NCBI RefSeq assembly: GCF_026241165.1
Contig: NZ_JAPFQN010000005.1
Coordinates: 434,001 to 498,000 of the forward strand
Source: Mangrovivirga halotolerans
GTDB taxonomy: Bacteria > Bacteroidota > Bacteroidia > Cytophagales > Cyclobacteriaceae
Reading direction: 5' to 3'
DNA: 64,000 bases
Shown here: positions 47,301 through 56,565 of the stretch, piece after piece
Layout: every line of letters starts with the position of its first letter
Position numbering within the stretch: position 1 is the stretch's first letter
Notes under the pieces: generated by a model
Database searches by the model: none
What the model saw: only the letters and a program-made list of their open reading frames with translations
What the model was told of the DNA's origin: nothing
Program-made: the position numbers and the translations under genes

Positions 47301-48654
47301 ATCTGCTTCTGCTGGTGCAGAAGTACAAAGGCCATTGGCAACAGTAGTGATCGGTGGAATGATCTCTGCTACTTTATTAACCTTACTGGTATTACCTGTT
47401 TTGTACAGATTCATTGAAACAGGAACACTAAAAAAAGGAAATATTTCAAAATCATCGTCACTTATATTGGTGTTTATAATCTCATCATTGCCATTGATAG
47501 CTCAGGAAGAGGATTCTATACAAACAATTTCGATTGAAGAAGCTGTTGAAAGAGCGAAAAGTAAATTTCCTCAAATACAAGCTTCCAGATTGGAAATAGA
47601 AAATCAGGAAGCCCTGAAAAAAACTGCCTGGGACTTAGGTAATACCCGCGTTTTCACAAATGGAGAAGAAATTGGTGATGAAGGTCAGGGAGTCTACACA
47701 ATAGTGGGTATCCAAATTCAGAATATTAACTTACTTGGTGTCCCTTCAAAAACAAAATATCAGGAGGAACAGATAGCATTAGCTGCAGCTGCACTTGAAT
47801 TAGATATGATTGAATTGGAACGTGAAGTAAAAACAGCCTATGGCCATCTGTTTGCAGCCGAAAAGAATCTTCAGCTATACAGAAACCTGGATTCTGTATT
47901 CTCAGATTTTGAAAGAGCTGCTAAGTTGAGGTATGAAAATGAAGCCACCTCACGTCTTGAATATTTAGCGGCTGTTAACCAGACTCAACAGATTAAAATT
48001 CAAAAGGATCAAATTTTATATGACTATAAAATAGCCCTGGCAAAATTCAATCTGTGGATGGCCAGTGATACATTATTTACTGTTGATGAAAATCTACCTG
48101 AAAAATTGGAAGCGAACATGTCAATCGGTGAAATTTCAGAGGATCATCCTGTCCTCAGATATAGCCAGCAAAAGAATAACCTTGCAGATCAAAAGATCAA
48201 AACGGCTAATTCTGAATATTTACCTGAATTAAACCTTCAATACGGTATTCAGGAAATAAATAACCAGTCTGGTTTCTACCAATATCAGATCGGTTTGTCA
48301 ATCCCTTTGTTTTTTATTGAAAACAGTGGGCGGGTTCAGTCAGCCAAAATAGAAAAACTTAAAGCAGAACAACATCTGGCACATACCAGACTTAAGCTAA
48401 AAGCAGAATATCAAAGTTCCTTGAATGAATACTTAAAGTGGAAAAATTCATGGAATTACTATCAGGAGGAAGCCCTCGAACTTGCAAATGAACAGATTAA
48501 TGGGGCGTCAATCGCTTACGAGCAAGGAGCCATAAATTACGTTACCTTCTTACAGAATGTTAAAGATGCCATGCAAATAGAAATCAATGCATGGAAATCT
48601 TTTTCCAATTATGTTAAAAGCAGGTATCAACTGGAATTCTTAATTAATCAATGA
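44323..48654 (+). CDS. czcA: CzcA-type heavy-metal RND permease fused to a CzcC/TolC-type outer membrane protein
   Basis: The 1,443-residue protein has two parts. Residues 1-1035 are a CzcA/CusA-type RND permease (SINNKLIIGLLTLGMIVAGVWS, VDAVPDITNNQVQI, proton-relay GAIDFGIIVDGAVIIVEG, a second bundle). Residues about 1040-1062 are a hydrophobic stretch (SSSLILVFIISSLPLIAQ) exactly like a signal peptide with a cut after Gln1061. The rest is an outer-membrane efflux domain with two coiled-coil repeats (DSIQTISIEEAVERAKSKFPQIQA, LAEDHPVLRYSQQ). The frame is continuous. The chain is probably cut at the internal signal, giving separate inner- and outer-membrane subunits. It exports divalent or monovalent metal ions. 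Confidence 0.93.
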   Translation: MINKIISFSINNKLIIGLLTLGMIVAGVWSMTKVPVDAVPDITNNQVQIITRSPNLGTEDIEQFVTYPIEIEMANIPGVKEIRSVSRFGLSLVTLVFDDDLGTYLPRQLVGEKLDAVKKNIPEGFGNPYMGPISTGLSEIYQYTLDVEPEYKDDYSITELRTIQDWIIKRQMAMVPGVVEVNGFGGKIKQYEVAIDPDELNAMGISIVDVYKALQKNNQNTGGAYIEKNHMANFIRGEGLIRSLEEIRRIAVTTKDDIPITIGDISTVKYGHSIRYGVLTKDGQGEAVGGMILMLKGANSNEVIDAVKARMKEIEKSLPKGVSIEPFLDRSELISNTTSTVSRNLIEGALIVIFVLVFLLGNWRGGLIVASTIPLSLLFAFILMNIFDVWANLMSLGAIDFGIIVDGAVIIVEGTVFIFHDKLFKTKYLNQKERDEVAYRASSKMMNAAFFGQLIILIVFIPILALEGVEGKMFKPMALTFMFAMMGVMILCLTYVPMMSALVLRIKDQKKVSYGDRIIQSIENFYESTLQKTIKHSLVLIGISVLLLVSAILTFTRMGGEFIPQLDEGDIAFHIILRPGSSLDESVKTSTQIENILLENFPEIEHAISRFGVADVATDPMPMDIADCFVILKPQSEWESAESKEELISKIKEKISVVPGINYEFTQPIEMRFNELITGVREDIAVKLFGEDLGVLATKAEEMGQIISTIDGVGDMRVEATSGLPQMTVNYNRSKIAQYGLNIEEVNQTIKSAFAGISAGVIFEGERRFDLVVRLSEENRESIDDLKNLYINQPSGYQIPLREVASVSYEPGPMQISRDNTNRRVYVGINVRGRDVKSLVEEIQTKLDQQLDLPAGYYIRYGGAFENLERATKRLRLVVPMALGLIFLLIYFALGSVKQTAMIYLSIPMAAIGGVFALALRGMPFSISAGIGFIVLFGVAVLNGLVLISSWNDLKNDKDMSLDKRILVGSKRRIRPILLTALTDILGFLPMALSASAGAEVQRPLATVVIGGMISATLLTLLVLPVLYRFIETGTLKKGNISKSSSLILVFIISSLPLIAQEEDSIQTISIEEAVERAKSKFPQIQASRLEIENQEALKKTAWDLGNTRVFTNGEEIGDEGQGVYTIVGIQIQNINLLGVPSKTKYQEEQIALAAAALELDMIELEREVKTAYGHLFAAEKNLQLYRNLDSVFSDFERAAKLRYENEATSRLEYLAAVNQTQQIKIQKDQILYDYKIALAKFNLWMASDTLFTVDENLPEKLEANMSIGEISEDHPVLRYSQQKNNLADQKIKTANSEYLPELNLQYGIQEINNQSGFYQYQIGLSIPLFFIENSGRVQSAKIEKLKAEQHLAHTRLKLKAEYQSSLNEYLKWKNSWNYYQEEALELANEQINGASIAYEQGAINYVTFLQNVKDAMQIEINAWKSFSNYVKSRYQLEFLINQ

Positions 48655-48664
48655 TTCAAATTAG

Positions 48665-49843
48665 ATGAAAATGTATTTAAATAGATCAATAATATTTATA
48701 ACAGCGATTGTTGGCCTGATTTCGTGTAGTGACAAATCAGCTGTTTCCGAAGAAGAAGACCATCATGGACATGAAGAAAACTCAGTAGAAGTTGTCCATT
48801 TATCTGATCAGCAAGTGGAAGCGCTTGGAATGAAAACAGGAAAGCTTCCAATGATAAATATGTCAGACTATGTTGAATCGAATGGTCAATTAAAAGTACC
48901 ACCTCAAAATGAAGCAAAGGTCACTGCGATTATCGGTGCTAATATTACCTCTATTGAGATAATTGAAGGAGATATAGTTAAGAAAGGAGAAATATTAGCG
49001 TGGCTAACTCACCCTGATCTGATTAAGGTACAGGCACAATATCTGGAAAAATGGAATCAGCTTCAATATTTGGAAGATGAATACAACAGGCAAAAAAACC
49101 TGTATGAAGAAAAAGTTGGTTCCGGAAGAGAATATCAGAAAATAAAGGCCGATTATAATTCGACTAATGCGTTAGTGAAAAGTTATGAAGCTCAAATGAA
49201 ATTACTGGGACTAAACTTAAAACGTATTCAAAATGGTACCATTTATGAGAGAATTCCAGTTTATAGCCCAATTAAAGGTTCTATCCGAAGTGTAGAAGTG
49301 ATGACCGGGCAATATGTATCTCCACAAGCAGTGATGTTTGAGATCGTCAATATTGATCATATCCATGCAGATTTAATGGTATTTGAAAAAGATGTCCATA
49401 AAGTTAAAATTGGGCAAAAAGTAATCTTCAATGTTGAAACCATACAGAGAGAATTAACTGCAAAAGTATATTCTGTGGGAAAAACATTTGAACAGGATCC
49501 AAAAGCCATTCATTTACATGCGGAAATAGAAAACAAAGAAGGTTTGCTAATTCCAGGAATGTATGTAAAAGGACGAATTTTGACCGGTGATGAGGAAACA
49601 ACTGCCCTTCCCGAAGAGGCTATTGTGCGAAAAGGTAATAATCACATCGTGTTCATTGCAAGAAAAAGATCAGGTGAATGGGAGTATCAACCTGTTGAAG
49701 TCAAAACAGGAATTAAGAATAATGGATGGGTAGAAATAAAACCTTTGGAAACTATTCCTGATGATGCGGAATTCGCCTGGAACAATGCGTATTATTTACT
49801 TGCTGAGATGGACAAAGGTGAAGGAGGCGGACATCACCATTGA
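48665..49843 (+). CDS. CzcB-type metal-efflux periplasmic adaptor lipoprotein
   Basis: The 392-residue protein has a lipoprotein signal (AIVGLISCSDK), a His-rich patch (HHGHEEN) and a HlyD/RND adaptor layout: lipoyl halves (AKVTAIIGANITSIEIIEGDIVKKGEIL and IYERIPVYSPIKGSIRSVEVMTGQYV), a helical hairpin between them and a beta-barrel. The C-terminus ends GGGHHH, perhaps a metal ligand. It follows the CzcA fusion by 10 bases and bridges the inner- and outer-membrane parts. Confidence 0.9.
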   Translation: MKMYLNRSIIFITAIVGLISCSDKSAVSEEEDHHGHEENSVEVVHLSDQQVEALGMKTGKLPMINMSDYVESNGQLKVPPQNEAKVTAIIGANITSIEIIEGDIVKKGEILAWLTHPDLIKVQAQYLEKWNQLQYLEDEYNRQKNLYEEKVGSGREYQKIKADYNSTNALVKSYEAQMKLLGLNLKRIQNGTIYERIPVYSPIKGSIRSVEVMTGQYVSPQAVMFEIVNIDHIHADLMVFEKDVHKVKIGQKVIFNVETIQRELTAKVYSVGKTFEQDPKAIHLHAEIENKEGLLIPGMYVKGRILTGDEETTALPEEAIVRKGNNHIVFIARKRSGEWEYQPVEVKTGIKNNGWVEIKPLETIPDDAEFAWNNAYYLLAEMDKGEGGGHHH

Positions 49844-49913
49844 TTTTTAAACTTATAAGAGTAGTAATTTAAATTATAAATTAAGTACTTTAAAAAAGTT
49901 GAATTTATAAGGC

Positions 49914-50804
49914 ATGGGACACGGTCATGGTCATTCTCATACTCCAAAAAGCTTTGGAAAAGCCTTTGCGATAGGCATTGTATTAAATACCGTCTACGTA
50001 GGGGTTGAAGCTTTCTATGGATTAACAGTAAATTCTTCTGCATTGTTAGCTGATGCAGGTCATAATGCCTCAGATGTTTTTAGTTTGATACTTGCCTGGG
50101 CAGCTATTTGGGTGTCTGATAAAAAACCCTCCGGTAAATACACTTTTGGATTGCGTAAAACAACCATACTCGCCTCAATGTTCAATGGACTACTCATTAT
50201 TGGAGCAGCAGGTTTTATTTTATATGATGCCATTCAGAAATTTAAATCTCCGGTTGAAATACCCGGGGATACCTTAATGATCGTTGCAGGAATCGGGTTA
50301 ATTGTTAATAGCGGCACTGCCTTGCTCTTTATGAAAGGAAGAGATGACTTAAACATTAAAGGTGCTTTTCTCCATATGGCTGCAGATGCCGCAGTTACAT
50401 TGGGAGTTTTAATAGGAGGACTCGTAATGAAGCATACCGGAGCATACTGGGTAGATCCTACTTTAAGTATAATCATAGTAGTGGTTATTTTCTACGGTGC
50501 CTGGGAGCTATTATCTGATTCGATTAAACTGGCTGTAGATGCTGTACCCGGAAATATTAATATTGAGGAAGTGCATAAAATGCTATCCGAACTAGACCAT
50601 GTTGAAGAAGTCCATGATTTACACATATGGGCTATGAGTACCACAGAAACAGCTTTAACAGCTCATTTGGTTATTCCTGATGGCTGTAATGATGAATATA
50701 TCTTTGAAATAAGGAATAAGCTCAAGGATGAATTTGGGATTGACCACACCACCATACAGATCGAAAATACATTTGCCGATGATGAATATCGGGAAAAAAT
50801 ATAA
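49914..50804 (+). CDS. CDF family divalent cation exporter
   Basis: The 296-residue protein begins MGHGHGHSH, a metal-binding tail, followed by six membrane helices. The transport site pairs are seen in LADAGHNASDVF (helix 2) and HMAADAAVTLG (helix 5). The C-terminal cytosolic part (VEEVHDLHIWAMSTTETALTAHLVI) is the usual CDF dimerisation domain. It should remove zinc, cobalt, cadmium or similar ions from the cytosol, delivering to the periplasm where the Czc pump takes over. It is the last gene of the operon. Confidence 0.92.
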   Translation: MGHGHGHSHTPKSFGKAFAIGIVLNTVYVGVEAFYGLTVNSSALLADAGHNASDVFSLILAWAAIWVSDKKPSGKYTFGLRKTTILASMFNGLLIIGAAGFILYDAIQKFKSPVEIPGDTLMIVAGIGLIVNSGTALLFMKGRDDLNIKGAFLHMAADAAVTLGVLIGGLVMKHTGAYWVDPTLSIIIVVVIFYGAWELLSDSIKLAVDAVPGNINIEEVHKMLSELDHVEEVHDLHIWAMSTTETALTAHLVIPDGCNDEYIFEIRNKLKDEFGIDHTTIQIENTFADDEYREKI

Positions 50805-50832
50805 AAAAAGAGGACCACGAAATCCTCTTTTT
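50804..50832. terminator. Bidirectional terminator between CDF exporter and dienelactone hydrolase
   Basis: AAAAAGAGGA pairs with TCCTCTTTTT around an 8-base loop, just past the CDF stop codon. T-runs follow on both strands, so it ends both converging transcripts. Confidence 0.8.
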
Positions 50833-50853
50833 CTCTTTTTATATTAAGTATTC

Positions 50854-51708
50854 TTAATTAAACGTTTCATTTAATAATTCCTGTAGTTCATCCCAAGATT
50901 GTTCATCAGCTTCAGCATTATACTCAAGAGGCAGTTCAAATTTCTGACCTAAAGAATCTGCGCCTTTGCTAGTAAAAGCGTGTTTAGCACCTTCATAGGC
51001 CACATACTTGTAATCAGCCTTAATTTCATCCATTGCTGATGTGAATGCGGCTACAGATTCCGGCGTCACAAATGGATCAGCTGCTCCATTACAAACTAAG
51101 ACTTTTGCTGTTAAATCTTCATTGGGCATGATTGGAAGTTGAACTCCACTGTGAAATGCAGCAACAGCATCCAGGTCCATTCCTGCATTAGCCATTGTCA
51201 AAACCACACTCCCACCAAAACAATAACCAATTGCAGCTATTTTTGATGAATCAACTGAATGATGATCTTTTAACATGTCCATAGCAGCTTTAAAACGAGC
51301 TTGGGCAGCATCAATATTACTCATTACCATCCCCGAGAACTTTTGAGCATCTTCCGGGTGAGCTGCCTGCTTTCCATTTCCGTACATATCGATAGCCATT
51401 GCTGTATAACCTAAACCAGCTAACATATCAGCTCTTTCCCGAACATATTCATTATGGCCCCACCACTCGTGCACGATAATGATACCTGGTCTTTTATCTT
51501 CAATACTTTCGTTGTAAGCAATATACCCTACCATACTGGTCGTATCAGTTTCATAGGTTACTTCTTCTGTGGCGATCGACTCTGCCATATCTTCTGCAGC
51601 TTCTTCCGATGTTTCTTCAAAGCTTCCTGAATCGTCAGATTTCTGACCACAAGATGAAACAATTAATAAGAAGGCAAATATTAGAATTATTTGATTTGTC
51701 CTGATCAT
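50854..51708 (-). CDS. Dienelactone hydrolase family lipoprotein
   Basis: The 284-residue protein has a lipoprotein signal (FLLIVSSCGQKS), an acidic linker and an alpha/beta-hydrolase of dienelactone-hydrolase type: PGIIIVHEWWGHNEYVRERADMLA, the nucleophile Cys in GYCFGGS, an Asp in GAADPFVTPE and the catalytic His in GAKHAF. It sits in the periplasm or outer membrane. Family members cut lactones or esters. The natural substrate is unknown. It is transcribed alone. Confidence 0.88.
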   Translation of the reverse strand: MIRTNQIILIFAFLLIVSSCGQKSDDSGSFEETSEEAAEDMAESIATEEVTYETDTTSMVGYIAYNESIEDKRPGIIIVHEWWGHNEYVRERADMLAGLGYTAMAIDMYGNGKQAAHPEDAQKFSGMVMSNIDAAQARFKAAMDMLKDHHSVDSSKIAAIGYCFGGSVVLTMANAGMDLDAVAAFHSGVQLPIMPNEDLTAKVLVCNGAADPFVTPESVAAFTSAMDEIKADYKYVAYEGAKHAFTSKGADSLGQKFELPLEYNAEADEQSWDELQELLNETFN

Positions 51709-51791
51709 AAGTGTAAAATTGGTTTATATAATTATAATATTTTATGCTTGTTTATCAAAACCCAGACACCCTCTTTTTGTTTATCACTATT

Positions 51792-52844
51792 CTAGTAAAT
51801 CCAACCGTTTTCCTTAGCATGATCGATTGCCATTTGAGAATTATCCATGAGAAGAAAAGGAACATCAACCTGCTTTGATAGTGACAAAACTTCATTTCTT
51901 CGTTCTTCGGTATGAACGTGCCTTATGTATATTGCCTTTATTCGGTCTGGATATTTTTTATAAATTTTAAAATAAATTTCCGGGTCGTGCTGACCACTGT
52001 CTCCAATTAGGATAAATTCTAACCTGGGATACATCTCAAATATCTTTTCAATATTTGAAACTTTGTACGGTTCTGAATCCTGACGTATCCATTGATCTTT
52101 ATCAATTCCCAGATCTCTCAAAATAAATGGAGCTTTCGGAATATCATGATGGTTACAAAATGAAATTAGCATATCATACAAGTTGTATGAACTCCCTGAA
52201 ACAAAAAATAGAGGGTTCTTATTGTGATGGATTAACTTGTGATATAACTCACTAACCCCTTCAAACGGAGTACGAGATGGGGCATCATTAGAAATCATTG
52301 TTATTATGCGCTTAATAGAATGCATGGCATCTGAAACTATTATCGTATCATCAACATCTGAAATTACACCAAAAGGGTTTTGCTGTTCACAGATCAATAT
52401 TTCACCAGTAGCTGTACTATCATATTCCAGATCGAAAGGCATATCAGTAATTTCTAATTTAACCTCATGCCAGCCATTAACCAGTGAAGTAGATTCAAGA
52501 TCATTAAATTCCATAAAAAAATAACCTTCATTATCACTGGTACAGTGAGCTTCATAACCATACAGTTCCCCCTTTAAGCTTACTCCAGGAATTTCGTCAC
52601 TTTCATAACGCTTCCAGGTCTTTTTAAGATTTGTCCAGAAAGAGTCAGGAAGATCATTTTCTTCATGAATAATTGGTTCTTTCTCTAAGATTCTGCCATG
52701 AATTACTGCTCTGTTTTGATTTCCGTACCCTCTGTAAGGATAGATAATTACCTTGTCGAATAATCCGAACTTCTCTTTGACTTCGTATTGGATAAGGTCT
52801 ATTTTGCTTTCGGTCTTTTTTATGATTTTTTTCAATATTCCCAT
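51792..52844 (-). CDS. App1 family (DUF2183) phosphatase-like protein
   Basis: The 350-residue protein has the App1 layout: a beta-rich N-terminal half (VIIYPYRGYGNQNRAVIHGRIL) and an HAD-type C-terminal part with motif DVDDT, then VSGSSYNLYDML and the late GDSGQHDPEIY. Yeast App1 is a phosphatidate phosphatase; the bacterial members are thought to act on lipids or related phosphates. It has no signal peptide. Its start is about 170 bases from the divergent porin operon. Confidence 0.85.
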   Translation of the reverse strand: MGILKKIIKKTESKIDLIQYEVKEKFGLFDKVIIYPYRGYGNQNRAVIHGRILEKEPIIHEENDLPDSFWTNLKKTWKRYESDEIPGVSLKGELYGYEAHCTSDNEGYFFMEFNDLESTSLVNGWHEVKLEITDMPFDLEYDSTATGEILICEQQNPFGVISDVDDTIIVSDAMHSIKRIITMISNDAPSRTPFEGVSELYHKLIHHNKNPLFFVSGSSYNLYDMLISFCNHHDIPKAPFILRDLGIDKDQWIRQDSEPYKVSNIEKIFEMYPRLEFILIGDSGQHDPEIYFKIYKKYPDRIKAIYIRHVHTEERRNEVLSLSKQVDVPFLLMDNSQMAIDHAKENGWIY

Positions 52845-53015
52845 TTAATCACTTATTCAAAATTTATTTAACTAAATAATAACCAATGTAGTGTAGATCG
52901 ATAGAGTTATTATAATTAATATAAGTAAATTAATATATAATTTAATTTTTTTAATAATCATAATTATTTATATTAAATAACAATTCATAGGAAAATAACA
53001 TTTACTTCTACACAT

Positions 53016-54299
53016 ATGAATTTACGCTGGAATATTATTTTTTTTGTTTTATTCTCATGCCCCGTCTATTCACAAATACCTTCTGTACCCTATTCTTCGG
53101 ATACATCGAATATTGATTTACATAAGCCCGGAGAAGGAGTTAGTATATATAAAGGGAAATTTGCTTCTGCAAATTTCAGCTTTTATGGACAAATAAGATA
53201 TCTAAATCAATTTTATAAAAATGACACCTACACATTTAATAATGGGAACCAAATAACACTCGATCCCAGAAATGATATTCAATTTCAAAAAATAATGATT
53301 TACTTCAATGGTTTTGTTCACACTCCTAAATTCAGGTATATATTATATGTTTGGACATCTAATACCAGTTTAGGATTAGGAGCACAGGTTGTTGTAGGAG
53401 GTAATTTACAGTATAAAATTAATGAATATTTGGATATTGGTGTTGGGATAACAGGCTTGCCAAGCACCAGATCTTTACATGGTCAATTTCCAGGGTGGTT
53501 AAGGACCGATGCACGACCAATTAGTGAAGAGTTTTTTCGGGCATCATTTACAACCGGTATTTGGGCTCAGGGCAAGATCATAGATAATTTATATTACAAG
53601 GCAATGCTTGGTAACAATCTTTCTCAATTGGGTATTGATGCCGGACAATTAGATGATGGTTTTGATACTTTTAGTGGATTGATCTATTACGCAACTGAAA
53701 ATTTTGGACGAATAGCTAGATTTGGCGATTTTAATTACTCAGAGAAACCCGCCTTTAAAATTTCAACAGCCTTCACACGAAGCAATGAGACTGACCAGTC
53801 GCAACCAGGAACTGAAGATCCTGAAAATTCACAAATCAGACTTTCCGATGGAAGAACCCTTTTTTCCAATGGTACATTTGAACAAAATATTCTGGTAACA
53901 AAAGCCAAATATGAAATGTTATCCCCCCATTTCGCTATAAAATATCATGGATTTTCACTATTTAGTGAATTTTATTTCCGCTGGATATCTAATATTGAAG
54001 CTAATGGGCGTATTCCATACACTGAATTTGAAGATAATGGTTTTCAGGTTCAGGCATCAAAAATGATCATTAAGAAAACATTAATGCTTTATGGCTATTA
54101 TTCCAAAATCTATGGAAATAATGGAGATCCTTATGATTATGGTGTCGGGTTAAATATTTATCCCTTTAATAATGAAGTTTTTAGAATCAACCCTGAATTC
54201 ATGTATGTGAAAAATAGTCCTGTAGGCTACTTAAGCTATCCTCTATTACTTGGAGCCACAGGAAATACATTGATGGTCACAGCAGAAATAAGATTTTAA
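53016..54299 (+). CDS. Outer membrane porin-like beta-barrel protein
   Basis: The 427-residue protein has a signal peptide (WNIIFFVLFSCPVYSQ) and alternating aromatic strands ending in the terminal Phe expected of outer membrane barrels (TLMVTAEIRF). An N-terminal FYGQIRYLNQF and many G/Y/F strand turns suggest a porin of the OprO/OprP-like group. It begins an operon with a second porin, a periplasmic glutaminase and an exported amidohydrolase, so it may admit amino-acid or peptide-like solutes. Confidence 0.7.
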   Translation: MNLRWNIIFFVLFSCPVYSQIPSVPYSSDTSNIDLHKPGEGVSIYKGKFASANFSFYGQIRYLNQFYKNDTYTFNNGNQITLDPRNDIQFQKIMIYFNGFVHTPKFRYILYVWTSNTSLGLGAQVVVGGNLQYKINEYLDIGVGITGLPSTRSLHGQFPGWLRTDARPISEEFFRASFTTGIWAQGKIIDNLYYKAMLGNNLSQLGIDAGQLDDGFDTFSGLIYYATENFGRIARFGDFNYSEKPAFKISTAFTRSNETDQSQPGTEDPENSQIRLSDGRTLFSNGTFEQNILVTKAKYEMLSPHFAIKYHGFSLFSEFYFRWISNIEANGRIPYTEFEDNGFQVQASKMIIKKTLMLYGYYSKIYGNNGDPYDYGVGLNIYPFNNEVFRINPEFMYVKNSPVGYLSYPLLLGATGNTLMVTAEIRF

Positions 54300-54323
54300 T
54301 AATAACGCTAAATCAGTATCAAA

Positions 54324-55508
54324 ATGAAGACATGTAAAAATAACAATTTTCTAGTTGTACTATATTGTACCTTCATATTCCTTCTATCCCCATGCCTATT
54401 AGCTCAAAATGCTGGATTTGACACAACACAATTTCACCCGATGTATGTTAAATCAAACAATGGGGATTTTACTTTAAACCTGGGATTATATACCCAGTTT
54501 CGTTACAATTTTAATATTAGAAATGATGTCCCCGATTCTATTGACAATATTAGCAGGGGTTATAATTTAGCCAGGACAAGATTATTTTTCGAAGGCAATT
54601 ACACCGACAAATTTTATTACCACTTCAGAACAAATATTAATCCATCAGGAAATTTCGAGTTTTTTGTTGCATACCTTCAATATAATATTGAAAATGGCAT
54701 GTATTTAAGAATAGGACGTCAATTTATGGCATTGGGTCGTGAAGACTGGATATATCCCCAGGATCTAGCTGCAATAGAATTTTCAGCAAATGATTTTACC
54801 TATGCCCTCTGGTCCTCCTTTGGATTTCAATTTGGTCATACCACTTCAGATAAATTCAGATATTGGTTTGGGATAGGAAATGGTGCATATGGAGGAAGAA
54901 GAACTTTCCCGGCACCAAGAGATTCCGATCTGACTCTTACTACAAGACTTGAATATAACATTGTCGGAGATAATTGGGGTATCTGGGGAGATATGCTTGG
55001 GAGAAAGGGTCAACCTTATGGAGTGATGGCCGGTCTTGGTGTAGGCCAGTTATTTAGAAGGGATGATGAGGCCAGACTTACCGATCCAAAGAGTGGTACC
55101 CAGGTGAATTTAGACCTTAGTATTTCTGGTGATGGATTTCATTTCTTTACGCAGGGAATTTTGACTAGCCTTCAATTTGATGAAGGTGTCGCAAATGACA
55201 ATACTACTGGTGGTGTATATAGCACTTTTGGCTACTGGCTTTCTAAAAAATGGTTTTCATATGTACGATTTGATTACATTTCTGATGGAGACAGGGAAGA
55301 TATCACCGAAGATTATGTCAGCCCGGGAATAGGTATTAGCCTCTACCCTTTTACATGGTCAAATCGCTATAGATTTACACTGGAATATAATCATTTAACC
55401 AATCCAGTCAATAACACCTTAGTTCAGCCCGATGGCCAGTTAGGTGTTATCGAATCTTCTTACGGACCTCAAAGTTCAATAAGATTTCAAGCACAATTCG
55501 GTTTCTAA
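54324..55508 (+). CDS. OprO/OprP-type porin
   Basis: The 394-residue protein starts with a signal peptide (VLYCTFIFLLSPCLLAQ) and forms strands typical of phosphate-selective porins: LGLYTQFRYNFNI, YNLARTRLFFEGNYTDKFYYHFR, YLRIGRQFMALGRE, and a terminal Phe (IRFQAQFGF). Phosphate specificity cannot be read. It lies 25 bases after the first porin. Two porins in a row are unusual and may be trimers of different channels. Confidence 0.8.
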   Translation: MKTCKNNNFLVVLYCTFIFLLSPCLLAQNAGFDTTQFHPMYVKSNNGDFTLNLGLYTQFRYNFNIRNDVPDSIDNISRGYNLARTRLFFEGNYTDKFYYHFRTNINPSGNFEFFVAYLQYNIENGMYLRIGRQFMALGREDWIYPQDLAAIEFSANDFTYALWSSFGFQFGHTTSDKFRYWFGIGNGAYGGRRTFPAPRDSDLTLTTRLEYNIVGDNWGIWGDMLGRKGQPYGVMAGLGVGQLFRRDDEARLTDPKSGTQVNLDLSISGDGFHFFTQGILTSLQFDEGVANDNTTGGVYSTFGYWLSKKWFSYVRFDYISDGDREDITEDYVSPGIGISLYPFTWSNRYRFTLEYNHLTNPVNNTLVQPDGQLGVIESSYGPQSSIRFQAQFGF

Positions 55509-55526
55509 ATTTTAAATATAAAAGTT

Positions 55527-56558
55527 ATGGATAATATTCAATTCAAAATCAGTCTTTACAGGCACATAATTGTATTATTGCTTTGTACATTTTGCATAAT
55601 ACCTTCTCTAGCTCAAAAAGCTACCTTTTCTGCAGATGAATATAATGAAGCCCTGCAAGAGGCTCATGAAAAATTACTTCAAAATAAGGATGGGGCTAAT
55701 GCGGATTATATACCCGTGCTAGCTGAAGTTCCATCTGATTTATTCGGTATTTCAATTTGCACTGTAGATGGAGAAATTTATGACATTGGAGATTCCGAAC
55801 ACCGTTTTTCCATCCAATCAATCAGTAAAGTTTTCACCTTAGCAATGGTTATGCAAAGATTGGGCATTAATGCTATTCCAGATACGATTGGAGTAAACGC
55901 TACTGGTCGACCATTTAATTCAATTGTCGCTATTGAAACTCAACCTGACAGACCATCGAATTCGTGCGTGAATGCAGGGGCAATCGCTACAACAAGCTTA
56001 GTCGAGGGTAATACCTATGATGAAAAATGGAATAACATAATTTCAACTTTCAGCAAGTTTGCAGGAAGAGACCTCGATGTGGATCAGGAAGTTTATGAAT
56101 CAGAAGCAGCAACAAATAATAGAAACCGTGCTATTGCTCATTTACTGGAAGCATATGGCAGAATGTATTATGATCCTGTGGAAGCTACTGATATATACAC
56201 AAAACAATGTGCTATCAGCGTCAATTCTCATGATTTAGCAGTGATGAGTGCTACCCTGGCTAATGGAGGAGTTAATCCACAAACAAATGAGAAAATAATT
56301 GATGAAAAATACCTACCCCATATTATGGCAGTAATGTGTACTGCGGGATTATATGATGATTCTGGGCTTTGGCTATATTATGTAGGATTACCTGGAAAAA
56401 GCGGTGTGGGTGGAGGTGTAATTGCCGTAGCTCCTGGCAGGTTTGGAATTGCAGCATTTTCTCCCCGACTTGATGTTGCTGGCAATAGCGTTCGTGGGGT
56501 ACGAGCTATAATAGAGGTTTCGAGAAAATTAGGAGTTAATCTTTTCACAGTTAAATAA
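55527..56558 (+). CDS. glsA: Exported glutaminase
   Basis: The 343-residue protein has a signal peptide (HIIVLLLCTFCIIPSLAQ) before a complete glutaminase A domain: the Ser-x-x-Lys pair in SIQSISKVF, NSCVNAGAIA, the ENNRNRAIAHLLEAYGRM-like segment, the QCAISVNSHDLAVMSATLANGG segment and GKSGVGGGVIAVAPG. Glutaminase hydrolyses glutamine to glutamate and ammonia. Most bacterial GlsA are cytosolic; export, together with two porins and an exported hydrolase, points to glutamine use in the periplasm. Confidence 0.9.
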   Translation: MDNIQFKISLYRHIIVLLLCTFCIIPSLAQKATFSADEYNEALQEAHEKLLQNKDGANADYIPVLAEVPSDLFGISICTVDGEIYDIGDSEHRFSIQSISKVFTLAMVMQRLGINAIPDTIGVNATGRPFNSIVAIETQPDRPSNSCVNAGAIATTSLVEGNTYDEKWNNIISTFSKFAGRDLDVDQEVYESEAATNNRNRAIAHLLEAYGRMYYDPVEATDIYTKQCAISVNSHDLAVMSATLANGGVNPQTNEKIIDEKYLPHIMAVMCTAGLYDDSGLWLYYVGLPGKSGVGGGVIAVAPGRFGIAAFSPRLDVAGNSVRGVRAIIEVSRKLGVNLFTVK

Positions 56559-56565
56559 TTCTATT

